Origin: an uncultured Pseudomonadota bacterium
Lineage (GTDB): Bacteria; Myxococcota_A; Polyangia; HGW-17
Assembly (NCBI GenBank): GCA_938004375.1
Contig: CALKWH010000221.1
Location: 1 to 15,386 of the forward strand
DNA: 15,386 bases
Reading direction: 5' to 3'
The notes beneath the pieces are model-generated. The model did not search any database. It was not told where the DNA came from and saw only the letters and a program-made list of their open reading frames with translations. Of this stretch, positions 1-8,263 are shown in pieces. The translations under genes were made by a program, and so were the position numbers. Numbering within the stretch: the first letter of the stretch is position 1; each line of letters begins with the position of its first letter.

Positions 1-45
1 GATCGTATTCGGTGACTGGAGTTCAGACGTGTGCTCTTCCGATCT
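1..45 (+). other. Illumina sequencing adapter (artefact)
   Basis: Positions 12-45 match the 34-base TruSeq index-side adapter exactly as I know it, beginning GTGACTGGAGTTC and ending GCTCTTCCGATCT. The preceding bases fit the library layout: GAT at 1-3 matches the end of the P7 oligo, and the 8 bases at 4-11 (CGTATTCG) sit where the i7 index lies. This is untrimmed library sequence fused to the contig end. Any reading frame through it, such as the plus-strand frame opening MTGVQTCALPI at base 12, is an artefact. Genomic sequence starts at about base 46. Confidence 0.97.
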
Positions 46-524
46 GGCACCTCCACGCAGCCTTCCAGGGAGGTCCCGTCGGGCGAGCACGCCCGCGTGC
101 CGGCCGCGCACTGGTCCTCACACGTGGCGGCGCAGGTCGCGTCCCCGGCGGATTCCACGCACCACTGACGGATGATGCCGCAGTCCACCTCGGGCTGGAA
201 ATAGCCGCAACCTCCGGTGCGCGTGACGCAGGTATGCACGGCGTCGTCCACGCAGCGCTTAGCCGGGGGCACGCACTCCCCGCAGCCCTCCACGCAGCCC
301 GTGTCGTCGAGGGTGCAGTCGAGCCGGCAGGCGAGGTGGCCTCCCCAGTAACCGAGCTGTTCGCAGGTGGTCAGGAACTCGATCCCGTCGCACTGCTCTC
401 CGGGGTCCAGCTCCCCGTCCCCGCACTGGCCGGTCTGCCCCGCGCCCAGGCCGGACACGTCGAACGTGCAGCCCGCGCCCAGGAAGCATCCGAAAACCAG
501 CCAGAAGAGGATCTCGCGCACCAT
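46..524 (-). CDS. Cysteine-rich disulfide-repeat lipoprotein (3' end missing)
   Basis: The gene starts at ATG 524 on the minus strand, preceded by AGGA at suitable spacing, and runs open for 159 codons into the adapter, so its C-terminus is lost. The protein begins MVREILFWLVFGCFLGAGC, a hydrophobic signal ending in a lipobox-like LGAGC, so lipidation at Cys19 is likely although position -3 is Gly. About 18 further cysteines lie in the next 140 residues. Residues 34-47 read CGDGELDPGEQCDG and are followed by a regular Cys pattern to residue 77. This is the disulfide-repeat module seen repeatedly in myxobacterial exported proteins. Residues 81-156 continue with CxxC and spaced Cys pairs that may be a second, different module. 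The protein is probably envelope- or surface-exposed. Its function is unknown and may be binding or scaffolding. It diverges from the alpha-2-macroglobulin gene across a 138-base spacer. Confidence 0.9.
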
Positions 525-546
525 GGGTAATTTTCCTGCCACTCCC

Positions 547-574
547 AGTGTCCGGCAAATCATCGATCTGTCAA
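547..574 (-). promoter_or_regulatory. Candidate sigma70-type promoter for the cysteine-rich lipoprotein
   Basis: On the minus strand a perfect -35 hexamer TTGACA (574-569) is followed after 16 bases by GACACT (552-547), which keeps three of the six TATAAT positions. Transcription would start near 540, leaving a leader of about 16 bases that holds the AGGA ribosome site before ATG 524. The -35 is strong and the -10 is weak. Confidence 0.45.
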
Positions 575-603
575 GCTGTGATTCCCCGGGGGTGATATTT
601 CGC

Positions 604-632
604 TTAACAACCGTAGATTCCTGTGTTTTGCT
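604..632 (+). promoter_or_regulatory. Possible promoter for the alpha-2-macroglobulin gene
   Basis: TTAACA (604-609, one mismatch to TTGACA) is followed after 17 bases by TTTGCT (627-632), with TGT directly upstream as in an extended -10. It lies in the 138-base divergent spacer and is the best plus-strand candidate there. The -10 match is poor, so confidence is low. The gene's ribosome site AGGAG at 650-654 is clear. Confidence 0.3.
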
Positions 633-662
633 CAGTCCCGTACCCCTCCAGGAGACACCACC

Positions 663-3600
663 ATGAAGACCTCCCGTCTCTGCCAGTCGTTTCTCGTCAT
701 GCTGCTCGCCATCGCCTGCAAGCCCACCCCGGACCGCCCGCCGAGGCCGGCCCCCGTCGCCCCCGAGGTCCTCTCGCCGGGGGGCGCCGATCCCTTCACG
801 GGGCTGATCGTCAGCGACGACCACCTGCCCTGGGCGTTCAAGCACGGCGTGGGACCCAAGCCGCCGGCGGCAGGTTTCGAGCGGATCGACACCTTCCCGC
901 GTCCCCCGGCACCCCCGACGCCCGAGGCGCCCCGCCCGCCCCGGGTGCTGCGCGTCCAGCCCACGGGGGAAATCGAGGGCACCAAATCCATCTCCATCCA
1001 CTTCTCGGAGCCCATGGTCCCTCTCTCCAGCGTGGGTCAGATGAGGGACGAACCCGTGCCAGCGACCCTGGAGCCCGCCCTCCCAGGCCGCTGGCGCTGG
1101 CTGGGCACCACCCTTCTGGTGTTCGAGCCGCACCGCCGCCTCCCAGGCTCCACCCATTTCACGGTGACCGTCGCCCAGGGCGCCCGCAGCGCCAGGGGCG
1201 CCACCCTGGCCGAGACCGCGAAGTTCACCTTCTCCACTCAGCCGGTGCGCGCGAGGTCTTTCTACCCGGAGTACTCCGCCCTCCCCGAGAGCCCGATCAT
1301 CGTCACCTTCGACCAGGACATCACACCGGCCGCCATGGAAAAATTCGTGCACCTGGAGCAGGTCCCCGAAGAGGGCGTGCCCCGGCCCGTGCGCGTGCGC
1401 CTGACCACCCGGGAGCGCTTCGAGGCCCATCCCTTCGTGAAGAAGCACGAGCTGGAATGGGAGGAGAACCGCACCCTCGCCCTGTGGCCGGAGAAGCCGC
1501 TCCAGTTGGACCGCGAGTACCGCATCGTCGTGCTCGAGGGAGCCCCCAGCGCCGAAGGTCCACGGCTCACGACCCGACGTCAGGAGGAGACCTTCTCCAC
1601 CCTGGGTCCGATGCGCGTCACCCAGCTCACCTGCACCGGCCTGAGCCGCAAACCCTGCCGCCCGAACTTCGACTGGAGCTTCATGTTCAGCAACGAGGTG
1701 TACGTGGAGGAGGACGAGACGGAGTTCCTCAAGTTCGTGCGCGTGTCCCCCTCGGTCAAGGAGCTCCAGGTGAGCCTGTGGGGCCAGGGCGGGTCGATCT
1801 CGGGGGACTTCCGGCCGGGCACGGCCTACACGGTCACCATCCTGCCGGGCGTCCAGGACCATTACAAGCAGAAGCTGGCGGCCGCACGCACGACCACGAT
1901 CCAGGTCGCGGACGCCTGGCCCGATCTCCAGCTCCCCGACGTCCAGATGGGCGTCCTGGAGTCCACCTCCCGCGCGCTGCGGGTGCCCGCCATCAACCTC
2001 CTGCGGCCCGCCAACGTGCAACTGTTCCGCGTCACGCCGGAGCTTGTGTTCCGCGCCCTGCGCACCACCGGAAGCGAACGCCGCTGGGGCACCTCGGAGA
2101 CGCTCCGTCGAGAGTACGGACAGCCCGCCGCCGTGTGGCAGACGACCTTCAACCGCAAGCGCAACGAGCCCGAGACCATCCCGCTGGAGCTCGATCGCGC
2201 GCTGGCCGGAGGGAACGGCCCGGTCCTCGTCGAGGTCGACGCCCCCGACCTGCGGATCGAGCGCGAGGACTCCACCGTCCGTCGGACCCTCGTGCAGGTC
2301 TCCTCCCTCGGCATCACGGCGACCCACGACCCCGAACGCCTCCATGTCCTGGTCACCGGTCTCGCCGACGGCCGGCCCCGCGGCGGCGTACCGGTTCAAC
2401 TGTTCCTCGAGCCCGCGAAAACCCAGGATCCGCCGCCCCGCGTCTGGGAGGGCCGCACGTCCCCCGACGGGACCGTGTCCATCCCCTGGCCCGCCGCCCT
2501 GCGTTCCGCCGCGCGCACCTTCGCCGTCGTCGCCGGTCGCGCGGACGCCGCCGGCCGTGAGGCCGACTGGGCGTTCCTGATCGTGCGCCGCCAGCCGCGC
2601 GGAACCGGCTCGGGATCCACCCTCGATCACCAGCTCGAGCCAGCGACCCGCCTCTCCATCGTGCGCGACCTGGTCTTCACCGACCGCAACCCCTATCGCC
2701 CCGGCGAGACCGTCGAGCTCGCCGGCTGGCTGCGGCGCGACGGCGAGGGACCCGAGGCGCGCCTGGGCGCCCTGGAGCTCCCGCCGGACGGCCGTGCCCA
2801 GGTGGAGTGGGAGTTGCGGGATCCGCGGAACGAGAGCGTCGGGAAGGGGACCGCGCCCCTGGACCGGGACGGCGCATTCCACGTTCGCTGGACCGCCCCG
2901 AACGATGCCACGCTGGGCCTGTACAACTTCCACGGCCAAGTGCGGGGAGTGCCCGGCATCGAGCCCACCGAGCTCATCGGACGCTTCTCGGTGCTGGCCT
3001 ACCGTCCCCCCGAGCACGTCGTGAGCGTGACGATACCCCCCGCCCCGGCAGCCTTCGGCGACCGCTTCACGGCCCGCATCGAGGGGCGTTACACCTTCGG
3101 GACCGCCATGCGGGGCGCGCCCGTCGAGTACCAGGTCCGGCTGGAGCCGGCGACCTTCCGCCCCCCCGGAAATCCCGGCTGCGAGTTCGGCGAGGCCGAC
3201 CGGCCGTACTGGCGTCGCTCGTCCCGGCAGTTGTACAAGGGCGAGACCCGCCTCGACGAGCTCGGGGGATACACCGTGAACGAGACGCTGCCCAAGGTGG
3301 GCCAGCATGGCACCGACGGCCCGGGGATGGTCGTCCTCGAGGCCTCGGTGTCCGACGTGAACCGGCAGAGCATCTCCGCCCGGGGTCGCACGCTGGTGCA
3401 TCCGGCGGCGTTCTACACCGGGATCCGGAAGAAACTGAACCTGATCCGCGCCGGCGAGGCGGCCGGGGTCGAGGTCCTGGTCGTGGACCTGGACGGCAAG
3501 CCGGTCGCGGGCAGGACCGTCAAGCTCCGCGCCCTGCGCGAGATCTGGCGACGCCGCGCCGCGGATCCCGAGCACCCCGAGGACCGCTCCTGGGAGGCCG

Positions 3601-6600
3601 TGCGCGAGGAGAAGGCCGCCTGCGAGGTCACCTCGGGGGCGAAGCCGGCCGCCTGCAGCCTGACGATCCCGGACGCGGGCTTCTACTTCCTCGAGGGCGT
3701 GGCCGTGGACGACGCCGGCCGGCCCGCCGCGGTCCGCACCGTCCTCTGGGTGGTGGGCGCCGACGAGGAAGCCTGGCGCACCGGGGAGACGACGCGCCTC
3801 TCGATGACCCTGGACAAGGAGAGCTACCTGCCCGGCGAGAAGGCGAAACTGATCGTCCAGGCGCCGTTTTACCCCGCCACCGGCGTCCTCACGGTGGACC
3901 GCGAGGGGATCGTCTCCACCCGCGTGTTCGAGGTGAAGTCCGCCCTGCACGTCGAGGAGCTCTCGCTCGGTGACCGGCACCTGCCCAACCTCTGGGCCAC
4001 GGTGACCCTGCTGCGCGGCCGGGTGAAGCCGGCGCCCGGCGCCCACCCGGATTCGGGCGCTCCCCGCGTGGAGCGGACGTCGCTCAGCATCCCGATCCGG
4101 CTCGACCACCAGCGGTTGAACGTCACGGCGAAGCCGGTGAAGGCCCTGCTGCAACCGGGCCAGACGGCCGAGCTCGAGCTGGTCACCACCGACGCCAAGG
4201 GCGCCCCCGTGCAGGCGCGGCTCGCGATCATGCTCGTGGACGAGGGCGTGCTCTCCCTGCTGGGCTATGCCCTGCCGGACCCGCTGGCCGTGTTCTTCCC
4301 CGGTCGCCGGTCCATGCTCTGGCACGGCGACCTGCGGCCGGCCGTGCTCCCCACCCCGCGCTACGAGCCGCCCCAGCGGGAAACCCCGGATCTGGAGGCC
4401 CCCTACGAGGATACCGACGGCGCCACCGTGGGCTACGGGAGCGGCCGCGGCGGGGGCTCCATCACCCTGAACGGCGGAGCCGGCCATGGCCGCGCCGTCT
4501 CCATCCGCATGAGCTCCGCCAGCATGCCGCCGGCGCAGCGCGCCCGTTCCCAGCGCGCGGGAGACACCGGCGGTTTCGAGGACATTGCCCTGCGCGGCAA
4601 CTTCGCCACCACGGCCTACTACAACGACCGGGTGCTCACCGGGGCCGACGGCCGCGGCCGCCTGAAGTTCCGGATGCCCGACAACCTCACGACCTTCCGC
4701 GTGATGGTCCTGGCCATGGACAAGACCACGCCCGACCGCTTCGGCGCCGCCGAGGATCGCGTCACCGTGCGCAAGGACTTCATGATCCGCGCCGCCCTGC
4801 CCCGCTTCTCCAATCACGGGGATGTCTTCGAGGCCGCCGTCGTGCTCACCTCCCTCGCGGAGCAGGAAGGACCCGCCGAGGTGAAGATCGGCGGCACCGG
4901 CTTCACGCTGCTCGATCCCGACACGCGCACGGTCACCCTGGGCCCGGGCCGCTCCGAGGAGGTCCGCTTCCGGGTGAGCACGAACCAGCCCGGCTCGGCC
5001 CGCTTCACGTTCGCCGCCCGTCACCTGGGCGCCACCGACGGAGTGAAGGCGCCGCCGATCCCGGTCCACGTGCCCGCCTCCACCGAGAACACGGCCGTAT
5101 ACGGCATGACCGACGCCGCCGTGCTTCAGCCCGTCGTGCCCCCGGGGAAGGTGTTCCCCCAGTTCGGCGGCCTGGACGTGCACGTGAGCTCCACCGGTCT
5201 CTCCGGACTCCAGGACGCGGCACAGCACCTCTTCGAGAACGGGTGGGAGTGCTCCGAGGCCGAGGCCTCCCGCCTGGTGCCCATCTTCTCCCTGCGCGAG
5301 ATCCTCCCGAAGTTCGGCATCGGCGCAGCCGGCGATCCGGCCCGGCTCGAGGAGCTGGCTAGAAAGGGCATCGCCGACCTGCTCAAGTACCAGGATCCCG
5401 ATGGGGGCTTCCGGTTGTGGCCGGGCGGGATCATTTATCCGTATTCGAGCATCTACATCACCTGGGCGCTGTTGCGAGCCCGGGAGGCGGGGTTCGCTGT
5501 CCCCGACGAGAGCCTGCGCCGGGCCACGGGGTACCTCACGAAGGTCCTGCGCGGCGTGGATCTCCACAAGACCTGGTGGTACTACTCCTACTCGCTGCGG
5601 ATCTACGCCGGCTGGGTGCTCACCGAGCTGGCCCGCCTCCAGGTGCTCACCCCGCAGGAGCTCGACGCCATGCAGTTGACGCGCCACCTCTACCAACTGT
5701 ACGGCGAGCGCGCCAAGGTCGGCTTCCTGGCCCGGGCCTGGCTGCTGCACGCGCTCTGGCGGCTCGAGGGCACCTCGGAGTACGTCCGCACACTTTTGCG
5801 CGACCTGGAGAACTCGGTCGTCGAGACCGCCGCGGGCGCGCACTTCGCCGAGTCCGCCGCCGACGGCCTGGCGCTGTTGATGCACTCCGAGGCCCGCACC
5901 GACGCGGTCGTGCTGCGCGTGCTCCTGGACGTGAACCCGAAACACCTGCTGCTGCCGAAGGTCGTGCGCGGCCTGATGTCCTCGCGGGTGCGCGGCGGCT
6001 GGGGCAGCTCCCAGGGAAACGCCTTCGTCCTCGACGCGCTGGCCGCCTATTTCCGCGTGATCGAGGCCGAGGAGCCGGACTTCACCATGAACGTCTGGTA
6101 CGACAAGCTCTTCGCGGGCACCAAGCGCTTCCGGGGCCGCTCCCTGGACATCGTGCACGCCCGGGTCCCCATGCGCACGCTCCTCGAACACGGCGCCGGC
6201 GGCGTGCTGCTGAGCAAGGACGGTCCCGGGCGGCTCTACTACCGGCTGGGGATGGCCTATGTCCCGGCGGCCCTCGACCTGCCCCCCGAGAGCCAGGGGC
6301 TGACGGTGGCGCGCACCTACGAATCGCTGGACGACGATCCCAAGAGCGTCGAAGAGGTGTCACCGGGCCGCTGGCGGATCCGCGCCGGCGCCACCGTCCT
6401 GGTGAAGTTGACCCTCACCGCGCCGGACCGCCGCGACTTCGTCGCCCTCTCGGACCCCCTCCCCGCCGGCCTCGAGGGCGTCGACACGCGGCTGGACACC
6501 GCCCCCCGCCTGCCCCAGCGCAAGGCCACGGGCCCCGCGGTCGTCTCGACCATGGGGTGGTGGTGGTGGCACGCCCCCTCCCACTGGGAGCTGCGCGACG

Positions 6601-6773
6601 ACCGCTTCGTCGCCTATTACGACGCCCTCCAGGGCGGCACCTACGAGTACGCCTACCTGGCCCGCGCCACCACGCTGGGCACCTTCTCGGCCCCGCCGCC
6701 CCGCGCTGTGGAGATGTACCACCCCGAGGTCTTCGGCCGCGGCCCACGCGAGCAGGTCGAGGTCGTCCCGTAG
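663..6773 (+). CDS. Bacterial alpha-2-macroglobulin-like lipoprotein, thioester Gln replaced
   Basis: This 2036-residue protein is a putative periplasmic protease trap, larger than E. coli YfhM (about 1650). ATG 663 has AGGAG 8 bases upstream. The signal peptide ends LLAIAC, with lipidation predicted at Cys19, followed by Pro-rich linkers. Visible parts in order are a Big_5-like Ig domain (about 93-195), the MG2 motif FTDRNPYRPGET (672-683), a macroglobulin stretch with LDKESYLPGE (near 1050), VDEGVLSLLGY (from 1192), and a Gly/Arg-rich bait-like segment (about 1215-1310). Next come GNFATTAYY (from 1312), DNLTTFRVMVLAMD (from 1340), an alpha-toroid thioester-type domain (about 1490-1800, with YQDPDGGF at 1576-1583), and a C-terminal domain with GWWWWH (1965-1970) and RATTLGTF. 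The usual GCxEQxxSR motif reads ECSEAEASR, with Cys1530 kept and Gln replaced by Ala1533, so a Cys-Gln thioester should not form. No pbpC partner is adjacent. Family assignment is firm. The trapping mechanism is inferred. Confidence 0.95.
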   Translation: MKTSRLCQSFLVMLLAIACKPTPDRPPRPAPVAPEVLSPGGADPFTGLIVSDDHLPWAFKHGVGPKPPAAGFERIDTFPRPPAPPTPEAPRPPRVLRVQPTGEIEGTKSISIHFSEPMVPLSSVGQMRDEPVPATLEPALPGRWRWLGTTLLVFEPHRRLPGSTHFTVTVAQGARSARGATLAETAKFTFSTQPVRARSFYPEYSALPESPIIVTFDQDITPAAMEKFVHLEQVPEEGVPRPVRVRLTTRERFEAHPFVKKHELEWEENRTLALWPEKPLQLDREYRIVVLEGAPSAEGPRLTTRRQEETFSTLGPMRVTQLTCTGLSRKPCRPNFDWSFMFSNEVYVEEDETEFLKFVRVSPSVKELQVSLWGQGGSISGDFRPGTAYTVTILPGVQDHYKQKLAAARTTTIQVADAWPDLQLPDVQMGVLESTSRALRVPAINLLRPANVQLFRVTPELVFRALRTTGSERRWGTSETLRREYGQPAAVWQTTFNRKRNEPETIPLELDRALAGGNGPVLVEVDAPDLRIEREDSTVRRTLVQVSSLGITATHDPERLHVLVTGLADGRPRGGVPVQLFLEPAKTQDPPPRVWEGRTSPDGTVSIPWPAALRSAARTFAVVAGRADAAGREADWAFLIVRRQPRGTGSGSTLDHQLEPATRLSIVRDLVFTDRNPYRPGETVELAGWLRRDGEGPEARLGALELPPDGRAQVEWELRDPRNESVGKGTAPLDRDGAFHVRWTAPNDATLGLYNFHGQVRGVPGIEPTELIGRFSVLAYRPPEHVVSVTIPPAPAAFGDRFTARIEGRYTFGTAMRGAPVEYQVRLEPATFRPPGNPGCEFGEADRPYWRRSSRQLYKGETRLDELGGYTVNETLPKVGQHGTDGPGMVVLEASVSDVNRQSISARGRTLVHPAAFYTGIRKKLNLIRAGEAAGVEVLVVDLDGKPVAGRTVKLRALREIWRRRAADPEHPEDRSWEAVREEKAACEVTSGAKPAACSLTIPDAGFYFLEGVAVDDAGRPAAVRTVLWVVGADEEAWRTGETTRLSMTLDKESYLPGEKAKLIVQAPFYPATGVLTVDREGIVSTRVFEVKSALHVEELSLGDRHLPNLWATVTLLRGRVKPAPGAHPDSGAPRVERTSLSIPIRLDHQRLNVTAKPVKALLQPGQTAELELVTTDAKGAPVQARLAIMLVDEGVLSLLGYALPDPLAVFFPGRRSMLWHGDLRPAVLPTPRYEPPQRETPDLEAPYEDTDGATVGYGSGRGGGSITLNGGAGHGRAVSIRMSSASMPPAQRARSQRAGDTGGFEDIALRGNFATTAYYNDRVLTGADGRGRLKFRMPDNLTTFRVMVLAMDKTTPDRFGAAEDRVTVRKDFMIRAALPRFSNHGDVFEAAVVLTSLAEQEGPAEVKIGGTGFTLLDPDTRTVTLGPGRSEEVRFRVSTNQPGSARFTFAARHLGATDGVKAPPIPVHVPASTENTAVYGMTDAAVLQPVVPPGKVFPQFGGLDVHVSSTGLSGLQDAAQHLFENGWECSEAEASRLVPIFSLREILPKFGIGAAGDPARLEELARKGIADLLKYQDPDGGFRLWPGGIIYPYSSIYITWALLRAREAGFAVPDESLRRATGYLTKVLRGVDLHKTWWYYSYSLRIYAGWVLTELARLQVLTPQELDAMQLTRHLYQLYGERAKVGFLARAWLLHALWRLEGTSEYVRTLLRDLENSVVETAAGAHFAESAADGLALLMHSEARTDAVVLRVLLDVNPKHLLLPKVVRGLMSSRVRGGWGSSQGNAFVLDALAAYFRVIEAEEPDFTMNVWYDKLFAGTKRFRGRSLDIVHARVPMRTLLEHGAGGVLLSKDGPGRLYYRLGMAYVPAALDLPPESQGLTVARTYESLDDDPKSVEEVSPGRWRIRAGATVLVKLTLTAPDRRDFVALSDPLPAGLEGVDTRLDTAPRLPQRKATGPAVVSTMGWWWWHAPSHWELRDDRFVAYYDALQGGTYEYAYLARATTLGTFSAPPPRAVEMYHPEVFGRGPREQVEVVP

Positions 6774-6778
6774 ACCCT

Positions 6779-8239
6779 TTACTCGTGCTCGACGATGCGC
6801 TGCAGGTTGCGGATCCGGTCCTTGTCGCAGACCGAGAACATGTTGTTGAGGATCAGGACCTCGTGGATCCCGTGGGAGGTGACGAAATCCGAGAGGCCGT
6901 AGGGGAAGTTGCGGATGTCGGCCACGTGGATCTCCTGGAAGTCGGGGGCCAAAAAGGGCACGAAGGGGTTGCCGAAGGACTCCTTGAGCACCAGCAACTT
7001 CTTCGCCCGCCGGGGGGTGCCGTCGTTCACGATTCGGATGTAGGGATGATCCCCGGTGATGAAGGCGACGAACTTGTCGCTCATGTTCTTCGCGGCCTCG
7101 AGGACGATGGCGCCGTTCCCGGCGGAGCGACCGGCGGAGTCGAAGTTCTTCACCGTGTAGCGGCCGGCAGGCTTGTAGGCCGTCACGACGTCCGAGTGGC
7201 GGGCCAGCGCCGAGCTGCGCGTGGCGGCGTACATGGTGCCCCAGAACTTGCCGATGACGATCTCCTGGTAGGCCGACAGGGGGTTGGGCTTGTACCCCAG
7301 GGCCTTGGCGAACTCCTCGTAGGCGTAGAAAGCGCCCAGTGCGGTCCAGTGGTGGTCGGTACGATAATACAGGTACTCGTCCTTGTGGGAGGCCAGGGCC
7401 TGGTAGACGTCCACCGCGGTGACCGACTGCAGGCGGCCGAACACGTGGCGCATCAGGTCGCGCTGGGAGTTCGAGAACGACCGGTACTTCGACGGCAGGT
7501 AGTACTCGACGGCGGTGGGAACCATCATGGAGTAGACCTTGGCCCGCGTGCCCAGGACCGCCGCGGCCTTGTTCAGCACGGCCGCGTAGCGGTCCGCGGA
7601 CTTGGTGGAGCCGCCGTAGATGTAGAAGGCGGCGTCACCGTAAACGACTACGTTCTGCAGCTTCTCGACCTTGCGGTGGTCTTCCGACGGGACCTCCCGG
7701 ACCACGGGGTTGCCGCCGCCGGGCGTGCCCTTGACCTGTCCGTCGGCCGCCCGGGGATCGGGGCGCGCGGTGGTCTGCGCAAGGCGGGTACCCCCCGGGG
7801 TCGCCCGCGCGGCCGTGCCGCGACGGACGAGGCCGCCGGCGAGGCTGTCCCAACCGAAGCCGCCGTCTGCCAGGGGATCGTCCTCCCCCCAGTCGTCGTC
7901 CTCGGCCGCGGGTCCGCCGGGAGCCTGGAAGTAGACCTTCAGATCGTCGTAGCGAAAGCCCTTCCATTCATCGAAACGGTGGTGATGGCTCAGCAGGGCG
8001 TCCCGGAAGGGGAACGTGTCGGCGTAGTGGATCGACAGGCCCCGCGTGAAGCGGCCCGAGACCCAGGATTTGGCGTTCAGGGACGGCACGGGGGCGAGCC
8101 GTCGCTTCTCGAGGGGACTGAAGGACGGCTTGTCGTGCACGAGGGACATCAGGCCGCCCGCGGTCAGGACCGTCGTGATCACGACCACGAACGCCAGCGA
8201 CCTGAGCTCTTCCGCCGGGAGCGCCTTCAATTGAAGCAT
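6779..8239 (-). CDS. DHHW / AlgX-AlgJ-like SGNH-type protein for polysaccharide acetylation
   Basis: The likely start is ATG 8239, with GAGG 8 bases upstream; the in-frame GTG at 8242 is the alternative. The 486-residue protein has one N-terminal membrane segment (about 12-34), so the rest should lie in the periplasm. The family motif TDHHW falls at residues 294-298 (D295, H296, H297, W298), and KESFGNPFVPFLAPDF supplies the likely nucleophile Ser421. In relatives such as AlgX and AlgJ, these Asp/His and Ser residues form an SGNH-like catalytic site that handles the acetyl group during alginate O-acetylation. An unusual Gly/Asp/Pro-rich, probably disordered stretch occupies about residues 106-180, between the N-terminal part and the core. 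The gene lies 24 bases downstream of the MBOAT gene in the same operon and converges on the alpha-2-macroglobulin gene with only 5 bases between stops. Which polymer it acts on cannot be told. Confidence 0.88.
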   Translation of the reverse strand: MLQLKALPAEELRSLAFVVVITTVLTAGGLMSLVHDKPSFSPLEKRRLAPVPSLNAKSWVSGRFTRGLSIHYADTFPFRDALLSHHHRFDEWKGFRYDDLKVYFQAPGGPAAEDDDWGEDDPLADGGFGWDSLAGGLVRRGTAARATPGGTRLAQTTARPDPRAADGQVKGTPGGGNPVVREVPSEDHRKVEKLQNVVVYGDAAFYIYGGSTKSADRYAAVLNKAAAVLGTRAKVYSMMVPTAVEYYLPSKYRSFSNSQRDLMRHVFGRLQSVTAVDVYQALASHKDEYLYYRTDHHWTALGAFYAYEEFAKALGYKPNPLSAYQEIVIGKFWGTMYAATRSSALARHSDVVTAYKPAGRYTVKNFDSAGRSAGNGAIVLEAAKNMSDKFVAFITGDHPYIRIVNDGTPRRAKKLLVLKESFGNPFVPFLAPDFQEIHVADIRNFPYGLSDFVTSHGIHEVLILNNMFSVCDKDRIRNLQRIVEHE

Positions 8240-8263
8240 CACAACTACCTCGTCCGGGCCTCG

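Noticed and set aside
12..530. Plus-strand open frame starting MTGVQTCALPI
   Set aside because: Its first codons translate the sequencing adapter, and the rest is antisense to the cysteine-rich lipoprotein, whose frame shows a signal peptide and a known repeat module.
623..2560. 645-codon plus-strand frame starting before the alpha-2-macroglobulin gene
   Set aside because: It is an alternative frame of the same DNA with Arg/Pro-rich content. The 663 frame has the ribosome site, lipobox and family motifs.
6757..6793. Inverted repeat GTCGAG...CTCGAC around the convergent stops as a terminator
   Set aside because: The stem is only six base pairs with a loop of about 25 bases and no T run.
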